A DNA stretch of 64,000 nucleotides, taken from Plasmopara viticola. Its lineage: Eukaryota > Oomycota > Peronosporomycetes > Peronosporales > Peronosporaceae. Below the pieces are notes generated by a model. It ran no database searches, was not told the origin of the DNA, and worked only from the letters and a program-made list of their open reading frames with translations. The stretch lies in the NCBI GenBank assembly GCA_001695595.3, contig MBPM02000055.1, positions 186,001 through 250,000 on the forward strand, read 5' to 3'. Below are positions 9,848 to 23,039 of the stretch, in pieces. Positions within the stretch are counted from its first letter, which is position 1; the number at the start of each line of letters is the position of its first letter. The translations under genes were made by a program, and so were the position numbers.

Positions 9848-12022
9848 TTAAAAAACGCTGCTTCGCTGGTGCAATTTGTATCGACGCCAGAGGACAAGCC
9901 CACCACCCGATATTAAGACACCTACAATGACGAGTACGATGAGGCCCGGCAGGAACGTATTGACAAACTTAAGCGTGCTTTTAAACGTGCTTAACACACT
10001 GTCCTTGGCCTCGCCTGCCTCCTCGACCCAGTACGTCGGCAGTACCACGTCCGTCGGCAACGTCGGCCAGACCAAGTCACTCATTGACGCAGTGGGCACA
10101 GCACTCGAATTTGCCACCGCGTACGAGACTTGCGACCGTTCTCGAGCTCTAAAAGTCTGTCCCGTGCCCGACTCAATGTCGACAAACGTGCCGTATGCAT
10201 TTGTAAAACTCTCCTTTAGCCTTCCGTCGGACTCGTACATAGTGGCGGCCGTGACCACTGTTCCATCCGACGTGACCATCTCGACAGCTTCAAGGAGAGT
10301 CGTATCGCTGTAGATAAAGAAGGGACCCGACACGTACGTGAGAAAACCGGTCACAAAGCTAAGCTGCAGCAACCCATCGAACGGAATACCCGTGCCAACC
10401 TCGGCCTTCTTGGCCGTGTAATTAAACGTATCCCTCAGGGTACCAAACTCGTGCAGCGAGACGCCATGAAAGTCCACCGTGGTGTTCAAGCTCACCATCG
10501 TGACGGAAGTCTTGGTCTTTCCTGAGTACGCATCAAACGAGTTGGCAGTCGGGTCCTTGGCCATCCCGTGAATCGTGACACCTCCAGGTGTCAGCGCAGA
10601 CCCATCTGTCCCCGACACGTTAAAGCATGTGATGTTTGCGACAGGAGCCACGCAATTGGCGTAGCTGGAAAAGGCATTGAGTTCCTCCAGCGTCGGGTTT
10701 CGGCGTGCGCCGAGATCTACCCATACGGGCGCAGCTGTGAAGCCATTGAATTCAACGTACGTGCCAATCGTGGACAAATTGTTGCATCCCGTTTGCTTGA
10801 CGTAATTCTGAAGGGTCGACGTGTCCGGTGGTGCTTTGGAATAGTCGAACCCAGACAGCTCGACCGTGCCAGGAAGCGGCGCTGCACAGAGTCCAATTGT
10901 CTCACACAGCCCACACGTTGATGCAGCAAAGCTGTTTGCTTCGGTCTCGCCGTATTCCGCGGCGTAAATGGACTCGATGATCCCACACGTGAGATTGTTT
11001 GCGTTCAAAAGCGCGGCGCCTTGTGTGCATTGGGAACAGGCTTTGGCAATGGACAAGCAGTCGTCTCCAGTACAAGAGGCACACTTGGCGCTCAGACCGG
11101 TTTGGCACGTGTTGATATAATTGGCACCGAGGAGGAATCCCGTCAACAGACTCGGGTACCCCAAAGCCCATTGGGACGCTGTACGCTTGACAAAGAGACC
11201 GTTGTAGGCAAATCCAGAGAGATTCAAGCCTGCAATGGCATCGGGACCCGAGGCCAGGACCCGGGAGACGCTGTTGTTGCTGATTGCTGTCTTCATCGCC
11301 ATTGGATCCAACGAGTTGAGGCCATTCAACCAGCGCATCATTTGTTCCCCGTGCTCATTAAGGATTGCCGTGATTTCAGTGGCAGATGAGTTTATAGCAA
11401 ACGACTGGGCTGCAATCGACGCGAGCAAGTTGAACTCCCCTCCTGCCGCTGCAATGGCACTAAAGTAGCCAGTGTCAAAGCTCACGAGCTCATCCGTGTC
11501 GGCGCACTCGTTGCAACTCTTGTCGGGTTCGTAAGTGTGGTACGTATACGTCTTGTACGTGACGGTAGACGTGTCATTGGACAACACGACGTCTAACTTG
11601 ATCTCGCGCCGACGATAGACGTACGGTCCGATTTCTCGCACTTGGAGCTTGGCGTTTGTTGCAAGGTACTCTTCGGCATTGGTGGCGTTGAGCATGTAGA
11701 GAGACACGTAATACGGCGAGCAGTCGTCGCAGTCTCCGTACGGGTCCAAGTAGTTTTCTTTTGCGACGTCCGACTCGGAACAGTACACGACTTGGTCTCT
11801 CACGGCCGACGTGACAATCGTTGGGGTCACAGTTCCGTACAGGATACCGCCAAGTACCGAGAGAAAACCGACGACAAAAAGCGTGATGGCCGCGACTTTT
11901 TGATTGCAACAGCATTGATGGAAGAGCGGAACGTCTTCGTTTCGAAGCGTGCCATCGGGCGACGCTTTCTCGAGCGATTCGAATGCAGTGTGTCTTGGTG
12001 TTTTAGGACTCTCAATCTTCAT
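9848..12022 (-). CDS. CD36/LIMP-2 family (scavenger receptor class B) membrane protein
   Basis: A single-exon gene of 724 aa from the ATG at 12022; an in-frame ATG at 12175 would add 51 poorly conserved residues. The family has short cytosolic tails, two membrane anchors and one large luminal or extracellular domain that handles lipids. Here a first membrane segment lies at about residues 43-64, right after a CCC cluster (residues 37-39) that suits palmitoylation. A C-terminal segment (LPGLIVLVIVGVLISGG) precedes a basic tail, WRRYKLHQ. The family block VREIGPYVYRRRE follows the first anchor, and many NxS/T sites mark the ectodomain. A cysteine-rich stretch in the middle (CASC, CLSIAKACSQC, CGLC) is not typical of animal CD36. 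Plasma-membrane or endolysosomal location is inferred from the family. Confidence 0.88.
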   Translation of the reverse strand: MKIESPKTPRHTAFESLEKASPDGTLRNEDVPLFHQCCCNQKVAAITLFVVGFLSVLGGILYGTVTPTIVTSAVRDQVVYCSESDVAKENYLDPYGDCDDCSPYYVSLYMLNATNAEEYLATNAKLQVREIGPYVYRRREIKLDVVLSNDTSTVTYKTYTYHTYEPDKSCNECADTDELVSFDTGYFSAIAAAGGEFNLLASIAAQSFAINSSATEITAILNEHGEQMMRWLNGLNSLDPMAMKTAISNNSVSRVLASGPDAIAGLNLSGFAYNGLFVKRTASQWALGYPSLLTGFLLGANYINTCQTGLSAKCASCTGDDCLSIAKACSQCTQGAALLNANNLTCGIIESIYAAEYGETEANSFAASTCGLCETIGLCAAPLPGTVELSGFDYSKAPPDTSTLQNYVKQTGCNNLSTIGTYVEFNGFTAAPVWVDLGARRNPTLEELNAFSSYANCVAPVANITCFNVSGTDGSALTPGGVTIHGMAKDPTANSFDAYSGKTKTSVTMVSLNTTVDFHGVSLHEFGTLRDTFNYTAKKAEVGTGIPFDGLLQLSFVTGFLTYVSGPFFIYSDTTLLEAVEMVTSDGTVVTAATMYESDGRLKESFTNAYGTFVDIESGTGQTFRARERSQVSYAVANSSAVPTASMSDLVWPTLPTDVVLPTYWVEEAGEAKDSVLSTFKSTLKFVNTFLPGLIVLVIVGVLISGGGLVLWRRYKLHQRSSVF

Positions 12023-12175
12023 GAGGAAGAGGAAAAGCTGCAACTTGCGGTTGGGAGGAGATTGGAAATTGAGCAAGGAAGACGCTGCTTGGGACCAAGA
12101 AGACAGGACAATGGAGCAAGGATTGAAAGCGGGATTCCAATGGATGAGACATGGGTTGTTCGGATATTGGCACAT

Positions 12176-15029
12176 CTCAGGGCGCCCGCGTCATCGAGGA
12201 ACATACTACAAGGGAGTATGGAACCTCCTAATACCGTGCATAGACGATTTGTTGCGATACCCTTGTAAGGTTTTTAAACGTGTCGAATGTGTCACGTTGA
12301 CAAACGTGAAAAGGCAGTGAAGGGAAAAACGATACTGTGAAAAGTATTAGGGGTCATTATAGCAAAGGCTGTAATAGTCGGTTTGTGTTACTTAACAGCT
12401 GGCGTCAGAATAAGAGTACAAAGTTCGCACATAATGTGAACCTAGAAATGATTCTGTATAAGTACGGTCTTGACGATAGCCCTGGTTCTAGCGAGGAGAT
12501 GAAAGGCACCGTCTCAAGAAAAAAGTGTGGAAATGGAGTGGTCGGGTGGGTTGCTGGTAAGGCTTGCAGAGTGCCGTATAGAAAGTTGGTCTTTTTGTGT
12601 AGGGTTGACAAAACGACACTATTTATTTTTTTAATATCCCAACATGGAAGTTTAGTGTGAAAGGTGAATGGGCTTTTGCAGCGCGGCTTTTAGTCTGCCA
12701 ACAAATGATACTTTTCATTCAACTTATCGGGGTACGCGAATAGTTCCTTGGAAGGAAAAGATAGCGGCTCTCAAAACTAGTACCCTGATTTGTCTGATGC
12801 AATCAGTATGTAGAGGTACATAACGTTAGGTTGAAGACTTATCGTTGCCATTTTCCAGCCTATAAATGCTGGTATTATAGCATCGTTCCAGGCATACAGG
12901 AGAAAAGTAGCAATGTTGTGTGAATGACAAAAATAATAAGTGGTAGCCTTGGTAAGTAGGTGTGTGTGTGGTTGCTCCATTTATTTGCAGGCGATGCACT
13001 GGATTTGAAAATTTGGTATAAGCTGCAAAGGTAATGTACTATTGAGAGTATTTAAGGCTGTAGATGAGAGATTCAGATAGGTTCTTATCAAGTTATGGAG
13101 TATATAAGGATATAATAGTTTGAAAATGACCGGTTTTCTTACAACATGTCACAAAGCTTCAGAAGTGGGACTGTAATAAAGCCTTAGGCAATTAACAGCG
13201 CTGTCAAAGCAAACTCACCGCCCAAGGTATGCTTTCAAAGGTGTTAGACTCGACGTCAGACGCACTGGTCATGCGAAAGGCTTTAAGGTTGTTCATAGAT
13301 TACGTGGAACTATCTTGACGTGGACTTTATCAAGAGAGCGAGGTCTAAGCCGCGACGATTCTCAGGTGGGCCCTGTGGCTAAGGCCACTAATGCAGCCGG
13401 CTAGGGGATATGTGACTCGCCTTAACCAACGCAAGCCGCCGTCTCGTAAGAGGTCCATTCAATTTCTAGACAGTGGGCTCGACAAGAATAAGCTGGACTT
13501 CTCAAATGCGCACTGCACAATGTAGACTATGGCACTGTACAATACACCCAACTGCTTTGCGAGCCGCGAAAGCTCTCTATCGATTCGGTATCTCAAACGT
13601 CACTTGGTTCAAAAGGAGCCATGGTTCTAGCGTGACAATACGGCGGCTATGCGCAACACCGCGTCGAATTTTGTTACAAATTTTTTTTGGCGCCGTGAAA
13701 TCCTGCAGACAAAAGTAGCATTGGAGTACTCATAACTATTTTCGCTTTCCTCTTTAAAAGGAGAGCCTATTCCAAGATTAGGTAAATCATTAATGTATTA
13801 CATACAGATATCGAACCACCGCAAACGTCAGACTTAATGTCCGTAAGCTTACGTGTTGCTTACTCTACCCACGTCCATGATGGCTTGGCTTCTGCAGAGT
13901 GTTAAGCTCGTGCAGCCTATTCAGGTGGAATGTTCACATTACATAATTGCACTTATGTTCATGGTCAGTGACAATGGGAGCATTACGGTAATTGCTTGCG
14001 AAAGTAATGGCGATCGCTGAAAGGCTAACATCAAATAAGGGTTTAGTACAGTAAGCCTAGTGTATGAAGTAAGTGGCTTAAGGTAGTCCAAAATTCAAGA
14101 ACTTAGAGAAATTAAATTCATATGTCACCTCTCATCGCGCCTACCATAACCAACAAGTTAGCAACCGCCGTATCTTCACCTCCTCCATTTCGCCTTGACA
14201 ATATCATACAAGAACAGTAAAGTCCTCCTGCATAACGAAATCTGCTTCCACAGTCCTACATGTAATAGTAAGTGTGAGGACCATAGAGGGTCAAACTCGA
14301 GACTCGCTCGTCGGATCCTTTAAAATGCTATCGATGCATTCGCGGACCTTGAAATACCCAAAAGCTTTCACTTTGTCTTTGGTTTGACATAGGTTGATGG
14401 CAGAAATTGCATAGTGGTGATCGTGTTCCGCCAAAGCACGATGCTGCATTTGGTACCTGTACTAGCCAGTATAAATAAAAGACAACAGCAAGACTACTTA
14501 TCGTACAACTTGATTATCCTGGTACTAGAATCGCAGCATTTCAAGGCTGACACTGAGAAAATGCTGTTCCAGCCATATATGGTCAGACGGAACCACCAAC
14601 TCTTACCATGCAGTAAGCAAAATAAAGAGCCACATTCCTGAGTCCTACGGCGAAGCCCAAACTTAACATTGCGGCTCACTCATTTGTGACCTCTTTTTCC
14701 CTCTCCTTAAGGGGGTCAGGATATACTAGTGCTTCCTTAACTTGATTAGGCACGATTGTTCTGATTTACGTGCAGGAGAGGCGCAAAAACCTCATTTTGC
14801 AGAGTCTTTAATTTATGGCAAGTTCCTTCTAGTAAACTTTTATATGGCTTTGTAAAATTCGGCCAAAAAAGGTCGACCGGTCAAGAGATGGATATACATT
14901 CACCTACGATAAAGTAAACGAATTCTTACACAAGATGAAAAAAAATAAAAGAGTGGTTTAAAGGAAAAAAAAAGGAATACTTGAAAAAAAATATACCGCT
15001 AGGAAGGTAAGTTCCATAGAAGTCACGCG
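12176..15029. other. Gene-poor tract between the CD36-like gene and Copia copy 2
   Basis: No ORF here has a recognisable domain, and the frames are short and AT-rich. The only coding-like signal is the short protein block at 13218-13411, listed separately. A-rich runs lie at about 14.93-15.0 kb next to the Copia edge. Confidence 0.6.
13218..13411 (+). pseudogene. Unidentified protein fossil sharing a TGHAKGF block with 54.2 kb
   Basis: An open frame without an ATG reads PRYAFKGVRLDVRRTGHAKG and then FKVVHRLRGT, running to a stop near 13411. The minus strand at about 54.1-54.2 kb encodes the similar Y.TKGVKL.VRLTGHAKGF. The shared residues continue over about 20 positions with only conservative changes, so the similarity is unlikely to be chance. 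I do not recognise the family. No start codon or splice structure is evident, which suggests a remnant of a dispersed element or a dead gene copy. Confidence 0.35.
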
Positions 15030-18000
15030 AGGGTAGCATCCAAAGAGCCCGCTCGGTACGTGAAGATGGCGATCGTACGCTTGTCACTAAACCCTGCTTC
15101 GATAAAAGTAGTATTCCTTTGGAAGGTCACCTTCTTTTTCGCCAGACGCGTTATGTAAAGACGACAACATTTATTAGTACCTGGCGGTGCGCAACTTGCA
15201 TAGCCCTCCATCCAACACATTGGTGGTTTTGACAAGTGGACCCGACCGAGGGATGCACGAAATTTTACTCCGCTATCCTTCTTTTGTCCCCAACATTGGT
15301 GGCTTCATCAACAATAAGTTTTTATGCCCCTACCAACGGCAGACTTTCCTTGTAGTTTCGAATATGGCCTTTCGCATGGTCAGTGAATCTGACGGTAAGT
15401 CATGGACCTGGGGCTTCTTCGCGGACATGTAATGAGCCAGACGCTTGTTTGCCATCTCTATCACTCAAAGGCGTAAATGTCTGCAAACATAGGGTGAAAT
15501 AGACCCTTGAACGCGCAGTACCTAATGCGGTGAAGTTGATGGTAAAGAAGGTCAAGTGTGAAGTAGTTGGTAAAATGTAAAGTGGATATTTTCTAAGGTC
15601 CTTGGCTCGCAAAATTGTTTGCTACCTCTAAGACTAGGTACTAGTCTCACTATACTATTCTGATTTCAAGAATACTTTCAGCTAGTCTCAAAGCTACTCA
15701 TCCTGACGTTTCATCTTCGCATGTTCGCAACGTTTGACAGCCGTCCAGAAGAATTATTTACCGGTATCGTACTGGTAATATACTGCTGTGCGGAGCACTC
15801 CGGCAATCGCAATCTTGGCAACACTCCCACTCGAATCGACAGCTTGTGGTTCGTGATTACCCATCTTGGTAAAAAATATGCTGCATTGTGTTCCCGGATA
15901 GACTTCGTCGTGAGGTCGGCCGGCATCTCGAGCGTCGGGCAATATTCGAGTACCACTTAATCATCTTCTATCTATTCACGTATAAAGTGATAATTACTGT
16001 CGATGTAACTGGTGTGCTTGTGAACTCCGATCTTATCCAGCATAATAGAACCTTGGTTGTCTTCATTAATCTTCATCGCTTGACTACTTGACAATTCACC
16101 AAGCTCGCACAGTCGCCTACGGAGCTGCTTCTGACAAAGCCATGCACTTAGCTTCTAAAGGAAATAGTGTCACTATCCACTATATCTTACTTTCCAGCCG
16201 ATGCAACCTCCATGCATCACAAACGCCTAGCCACTTGTGCTTCGTCGTATTTCCACATCGCCTGCCCGATCTGCATTTAGATAGCCTCGAAGCCCTTCTT
16301 GGTCTTGAGTTTGAATCTTGATGACATGCGTCCTTGTTCCTCGCACGCATCGAAAAATTCTTATAAGTGCTTGTTAGTGAGTTGGACATCGGCCTGAAGG
16401 AATTTGGCAGAGTACTTTCCCTGTGGCTGCTAGGTCCACCCAAGTTGCAACCATCAGATACATGAGGCAACCGACAACACTTCGCTTTGAGACTTTTGTC
16501 ATAGTCTCTTCATGGTGGCACCCTCCTTGACTTCAAATTGGGTCCTGGATCTCGAGGAACCTTAACAAAATTACTTGTTTTCAAACCAAACTTTCAAGAT
16601 GTCACTGACCAATTCAGTCTGACGAACATACACGTTATTACTCAAAGTTTCTTAATGTATTTTCATGCCCAATAAGAACCTTGCTCGACCGAGATCCGTC
16701 AGCTGAAATCGCTCGCTTTTTGCCATATTAGCCATAGTCAGCAGCTTGTCATTGTTACATGCAAGTGCCTTCTCATCAACTTTAAGTGCCTCAATAATCA
16801 ATTTCTGGTCATTGCGGTTGACGTAATCAATTATTCTGCATAACACTTTGTGAACTCCATTTTTTGCATGCACGCGTCAATAATTAAATTCACATTCGCG
16901 GTGACTGCACCAGCCTTTTGAATGGCAAACGTAGGCCGTCGTCAGTATAACCGTCCGGTCGTAACTTGTAGATTTTTGTCCAGAATGCCGCTGAAAAAAA
17001 GGCTGTATTGACGTCCATCTGACGCAACATTTAGTTGTAGTTGGCTGATAGACCTAGTAATATACTGATTGAGTAAATTTGGCCACTGGTCCAAACATTT
17101 CTTCGTAGTCAACTCCATACTATTGAGAAAAACCATTGGCTAAGAGACGTATATTGAACTGCTCGATCTCTCTGGCTTAATTTTTTTGATCCGGAAGGCC
17201 GATCTACAGCCAATAGCCTTGCGACCATAAGTCAACGGTACTAAGTCTCGGGTCTTTATATTGCAGATAGAATTCACATTGGAGTCACAAGCCTCCTCCA
17301 ATTTGGCCAAGTTCTGGATTTTATTGCTAACTTGTACATTGTCAGCATTTCTCCGACGGAGTTCACAACAAAGGCCGCTTTGAAAGCGTGGGCCGTTGCA
17401 GACATATCATTTGGCGATTGATAACGACTTCGTCTCTTTGCTGTTGGAATTTGCGCTGCTTCTTGAAGCGGTTGATTTCGTTGGTGTCACTTGCAACCAG
17501 GCTAAAAAAATCCACGATAGGCTGAATTCTTTTGGGCTGCTTGCTTAAGGCACCATGTTTTGATTTTGCATAGCTTTATCATTTTCTGACGGATCACAAT
17601 CACATGCTTCGGTGGCTTCGAATTCATCTTCTCTCGACTTGGTACTTGGTATCCTGTCGTTAAAGGCATCTTTCATTAAAATGTGCTTTCCGACTGAACA
17701 AAACATGACCACTAGTATTTTTTCAAATCTTACGCTTTCTCATGCTTTGAATATCAAGAAGCCGACATATAATTGATTGAACACCAAATTTGATACGTGT
17801 TTTGTGGGAACTGAGATGAACGCATGGCAGCCGAACACTGTCAGGCTTCTCGACAAAAGCTTCTTGCCAGTCCAAACTTGGAATGGTGACACATAATAGT
17901 CAACGGCTCGTGTAGGGCATCGATTGCAAAAGGACGTAGCCATCGGGATAGCTTCACCTCGATACAGTTTTACAGACCAGCGGGCTCCAGGGTACACAGG

Positions 18001-18460
18001 ACACTTACAACAAAATCACACTTCATGCGCTTTGCAACACGACTTAGTTTTGGCGTAAATAGTGGTGTAAACGTTTGTATAACGCAAAGTTCTGCACAAA
18101 CGTTTGCCATTGCTCCACAAATGTACTCGTTACCCTCATCCCAGCAAAGTGATCTAAGATGCATATTGGTCTACTTTTTGGCCAGCGGAATGTGAGCATC
18201 AGCCACCTCAGACTTGTTCCGTTGCAAGTATACAGCATAGTTATGCATCTTTGGCCGATAAAAGTGACGAAATAGCGTTTGTCACTGAATGTCGCCGTCT
18301 GCGCAGGTCCGCGCACATTGCTGTGAATGAGTGAGGGAAAAAGCGAGTCGTTGTGGTATAAGCTGGCTTGCCGTAAAAAACTATACAAAATGGTGCAAGA
18401 CAGGGACGTTAATAGTGTACATATTAACTTTTAATGGAGGTATTCCAAAAGATACTGGAA
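15030..18460 (-). mobile_element. Degraded Ty1/Copia retrotransposon, copy 2
   Basis: It has the same order and orientation as copy 1: an LTR-like left part (15.03-15.66 kb), RNase H remnants (15.7-16.5 kb), RT with LTDLGRARFLLGMKIH and ALACNNDKLLTM (16652-16873), RT core remnants (16.9-17.4 kb), integrase C-terminal piece YYVSPFQVWTGKKL (17740-17997) and integrase core VRGPAQTATFSDKRYFVTFI (18044-18388). Frameshifts and stops break every domain. It differs from copy 1 by many substitutions, so the two are separate or long-diverged copies. No tandem amplification is seen here. Confidence 0.85.
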
Positions 18461-18532
18461 TGACCTGGGACCTGTTTATATTTTAGAGAAAGCATATAGT
18501 AAGTTATGGATACGATAATTCACAAAGTGATG

Positions 18533-18790
18533 TCAGGCGCTCAATTTTCGCGATCGGGCGCCCTCCCATAACGGAATTCCACGATCATCTCCCTTGGCGT
18601 ATAATTTGCTGTAGTGAGAAATAACTTAATTATTGCCAAGCTTCCAAAGCATTTTCTTTCTCGATTGTACTCCTGTTTTGTATACACAAGTCTAGTTTTT
18701 GTATTTTTTGCACGTCGCCCAGCTCCTATCTCTTCACAATAAACGGCTTGAAAGACATTGAAGGGCGCACATTTGACTCTATGCAGGTGA
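18533..18790 (-). repeat. Inverted-orientation copy of the 8440-8697 repeat
   Basis: It starts with 'caggcgctcaattttcg' and a gggcgccc core and aligns in reverse complement with 8440-8697. It shows only one terminus and no palindrome, so the perfect inverted repeat is specific to the other copy. Confidence 0.5.
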
Positions 18791-18889
18791 TACATATATA
18801 AGCATAGCAAAGTCATTGATTGTATTCACTGTCTTACAACTATAAATCCACTGTCTGCATTTGTGTCAATTTCTCGTATTTTACACAGA

Positions 18890-19149
18890 TCTCTAAGAAG
18901 TTATAGGTGTGATCGGCTGCATCTTGATCGGCACAGCAACAATTCTGGGAAGCAGCGCACCGGCTCGTCGATACGAGTCGGAACGACGTCGCCTGTGCGC
19001 ATTCTATTAGCCTGTCTAGCACGAGAAGCCACGATCTCCGCGGCAATGTCTCGAGCATGTATCACATACTGGGTGGCAAAGTGTCTTGTTACATGTGATA
19101 CAGCATCCAGCGCAGACTCTGGTTCAGCACGCACTGCACCAGTCGTCAT
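18890..19149 (-). pseudogene. Broken duplicate of the cysteine-rich gene
   Basis: This is the counterpart of the 9456-9725 gene inside the duplicated block. The ATG at 19149 is conserved, but one base is missing straight after it. The shifted frame soon hits a TGA where copy 1 has a tryptophan codon (TGG), and the cysteine frame is not recovered downstream as one ORF. The minus-strand ORF at 18901-19161 is the wrong-frame reading of the same sequence. Confidence 0.7.
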
Positions 19150-19171
19150 TTCTAGTTGCACAGTTTAGTTA

Positions 19172-22100
19172 AAATCGGTGGTGTACACTCAAGATAAGTG
19201 GAGGACCTCTAAAAGCTGGTCGAGAAACTGGTCTATGAAACGGCTCACGGAAGAACGGCGATATGTTTCACGGGCGAGTATTTAGCCAAGATAGACATCT
19301 TATGCGTGCTGTTTCGAGCGCTTAAATGCCCAAGAAGATGGCGCTGTGGTTGCTGCTGGAGTAGAATAATGTGACGACTATTTGATCGACAGCAACACTA
19401 AATCACATATGACGCCGAACAAAAGTGATGTTTTCGAGTACGAAAGATCGAAATTTAGTGGAGTTGATAGTGAGTGGGAGATTCGACACGCTCGCTTGAG
19501 ATGCCCGGAAATAGATAGTTTGACCAAGATACAGCAAGGTTCGAGCGGTGCGCCGGCATCAAATTAGGGCATTCTATAAGCAAACAAACGGTTGATTCAT
19601 CATCGTCACGGTCGGACAAAGTCATACGACTGCTAGAGCTTGTACTCAAATGTAATGGGACCGATCAATACAGTTTTAAAGGATGATGCACAATCTGTGC
19701 TGACGTTATCGGACGGCTTCTTACTATTTGTTGTTGCGAGCTTTATAGACCATATGAGCGAGACCACGTTGTTTTAAATATGCGCAAGGCATTCTACGAG
19801 AACCATGGGTAAAGAATTTGAAGCAATTGAACGGAGTAAAAGAAAGGTGGAAGTAACCTCATGCATCAGCGCACTATGCCTTACGGCTTTTAGTAAAGAG
19901 GAACAGCGGAACGCACAAATATGGAGAAGGTACAAAGCATGTCATTCTTCAAGGACTTGTCACCGAGATTATGGGCTGGAGTAGTGAAACAGCGTTGTAA
20001 CCTTCTTTCACTAATGTCAAACTCAATGCTTCAAAAATTTAGCGTAATTTAAAGGGTGCCTAGGCCCATATTTACAGAAGGGCGTATAGTGAGAGCCACA
20101 ATGTCAGTTGCATTTAGTTTAATATATGACCAGCGAAAAACGCAGACAATTTCGGCTCGTATGCAAGGGAAATTAGCTATGGCGGGACAGATGTCTCTGT
20201 CAGCTCAGCAACTGGATGCGCGTCTGGTGGTCAGGTGTTGTAAATGAGGTTGAGAATGAGGATACTGGGATAATAGATTTGTTCGCAACGACCAGTGGGT
20301 CTGCTATCTAAGGTATGATGTTATTGCATTAATTAATACCGATACCCAGATTCTCGATTAATATCGACGCCATCACTGTAAGAAACCAGTGCTTTTGTCC
20401 GTGCTGCCTGGAGCACGGTGACTACCACGTGTGCGAATCGAAGCTCTTCAACTCCGGTGCAAGGGTGCCTTTCGAGCTCCTGTGAGTCACCAAGTGTGTA
20501 TTCCAGCAGTTCTAAGCGCATCAATAAAAAAGTCTCATTTGCTGGTACTAGCACGGTGCAATAGTACATTCTCTCGGGATTTGACGCTAAAACGATTGCA
20601 AGCCGTGAGTACTATAAGTACCATTGACAATTTTGAGCTTTTTGGCGAAGGTGTGCGATCTGGCGTAATTATTTCAGCTGGATGAGTGAGGCCGTAGCCC
20701 TTTTTGCCATGCAATCAACAATCATCATGACGGTATTAAAAACATGAAGCTCTTCAGCTTCGGTGCAAGGGTGTCTTTCGCTGCAGAACACCAAATTATA
20801 GGAGCGTTAAGCAAAGTGTTTATGAACAGCCTTGCTGTTTGCTTCCTAAGTATACTAGCTGGGACAAGTTTCGAATGCATGGGCGGCACGCGAGCGCCAC
20901 AAACTATTGTCATTATCCCCCGTCAGAAAAGCTAAAGAAGAGGCTTTTTGACTTTCATCAGTATGTCACTATAGACAAGCTTTGCAAAGAAAGTCGGCGT
21001 GTTTTGACCCTCTATTAGGTCTTGAAGGTTCCCACATGCTTCTATACGCAAATTTTCATGAAGTCACCAGTATAATGTGGAGACCGGGAAATACGATTTG
21101 TATGGATCAAATGACTGCTAATTATATTATCATGTGAATGCAGCAGTATGTCGTACTTTACGTGTAAGTCTCTCGCAGCAACGACTCAGGCTGGAATTGT
21201 TGGATCAAAAAGTAGCTAATAAGTACCCTTCTTGTTCATATTGCAGCGGCGGTCAATGTCAACTAGGCTTCAGTAAAATTCTCTGTGATGAAAATACGTT
21301 CGAACCTCACGATGGCATCCATTTATATGGCCGGCGACTTTGGAGCTTTTAACTTCTTCATGTGGGTCAGCCTATTACCTGGCCTGCATAGAAGTGCGCC
21401 GGCAAACGCATCGAGTTTTCGTATCTAAGAAGGAAGTCATTCTCTGCAAGAAAAAAACATTTCGTCTTTGGTTGGGATAAGTGAGGCGAGTCACTATCAT
21501 GCGCGTTATAAATAGACCTTTAAGTAGATGCACTAGGACATTTACCAGTGCACTCTTAACGGCAATTCCATTTCAATAAAAAAAGTATTTCCGCTCGGCA
21601 GACCTCGTCTTTTCAATATTGAATGGGATGTCTCGCTTACGTCATCCTCATTAGGCTACATCGACGCGCACCTAATGGCATAGCGCAAAAGCTATGTATC
21701 GACGGTCACAGCCAAATCAACGCTCTGCGGAAGGCTTTTCTCAGTGCTATCAAAAGCATCGTGGTGCACCACTAAGTGTCATTTTATCGACCAATAAACG
21801 ACTTTGCCAACTCTGGTGTACTTTCGCAAATAGTTGGCTAGGTATTACCATTCTTCATATCCTTCTAGCAACTAGTTGGAAACGATTCTTTAACAGTGTA
21901 CCAATATGGACAGATTTGTTATGCGACGGAGAAGATTGAAGATCTTGGCTCTTATGCAAACAGTTGTAAGATTCAAGCAGACCCCGAGAAAGCAGAAATG
22001 AACTCAGCTTGACCTTGTCGAATTTCTAAAAAAGGTTTAAAACCTTGTTACAATAGCCAAGATGAGCCTTAATTGCCGACTTATTTCCTGTTTTCATTTG

Positions 22101-23035
22101 CTGAGGCAAAAGCCCGTAATGATCAGTACAGATGTGCTATCATGCGGCTTAACATCCTCGAGGCGTTTGGTAATCGCATATCACTAGTGCTTTCGCCAAG
22201 AGAAATACATCTGATTCTCTCATTTTGATGTCACGGAGACATCGCACCAAAGCGAGAGTAGTGTACAGGGTGAACTAAAACAATTTGTTTGGCAACTAGA
22301 CTTTTTTTCGATATGGTATAGGTACCGTTGCCCTGCCAGCTTACTATATGACTCAAGTCACCGTCACCCTCCGCTCGATTTGGACTGCAGAAAGTTTAAA
22401 ACGAGTGCACAAACTCTAATTCTTGCACTATGCCGTACTTTGTCTTTTTGGCAATGAAGACATGAGTTTGCCAATGTCTAGTAGTACAGAGCTTCGTGCC
22501 TGACACAAACCAATCTAGTGTCTAATTTTTCCATTCGGTGGGGATGCACACAACATCTGAGTATTTTTGGTTATGAAAAACACATCAAGTTTTTGAGATT
22601 TCTAAATATCTCTTAGTCAAGGCGCAACATACGCTGCCTAGTAGGCTGATTGAAATACCTTCATCCTACACGATAGATGCACTCATATCCTTACGGAAAA
22701 GTTTCGTCTTGAAAAAATGTCCTAGATCATAGGACGTTTCGCTCGGCTAGGTCAGTAATTTTGAGTTTTTGAGCTTAAGTCTGACACATCGGGTAGTGCA
22801 TCTGATCGCTCTGACACAACGACACCTAAGCTTTTAATTTTTTGGGTTTTTCTGTCAGCTTAAAGTCGTTCAAGGCACCTTGAAATCGATTTTGTATGGC
22901 ATCCCTATTTTATGAGCGAAGCACTAAGGCTTGCAAACCTATATTCTCGCCTCCATGTATCGCCCGTGTAAAAAGTTTTAATTTCAAGCCACTACCTGTA
23001 ATCACGTGACATGCGTTGGTACTCGCCACTATTCA
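19172..23035. other. Gene-poor tract before the Copia LTR relic
   Basis: No recognisable domain occurs in any frame. The only structure I can support is a pair of similar roughly 34-bp segments at about 20440 and 20745 ('gaagctcttca' then 'ggtgcaagggtg.ctttcg'), about 305 bp apart. A short local palindrome (tgtccta...taggacg) occurs near 22.72 kb. Confidence 0.55.
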
Positions 23036-23039
23036 AATT

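Noticed and set aside
11642..12268. 208-codon plus-strand ORF opposite the CD36-like gene
   Set aside because: It lies antisense to a well-supported gene and encodes a basic, domain-free sequence; it is a shadow frame.
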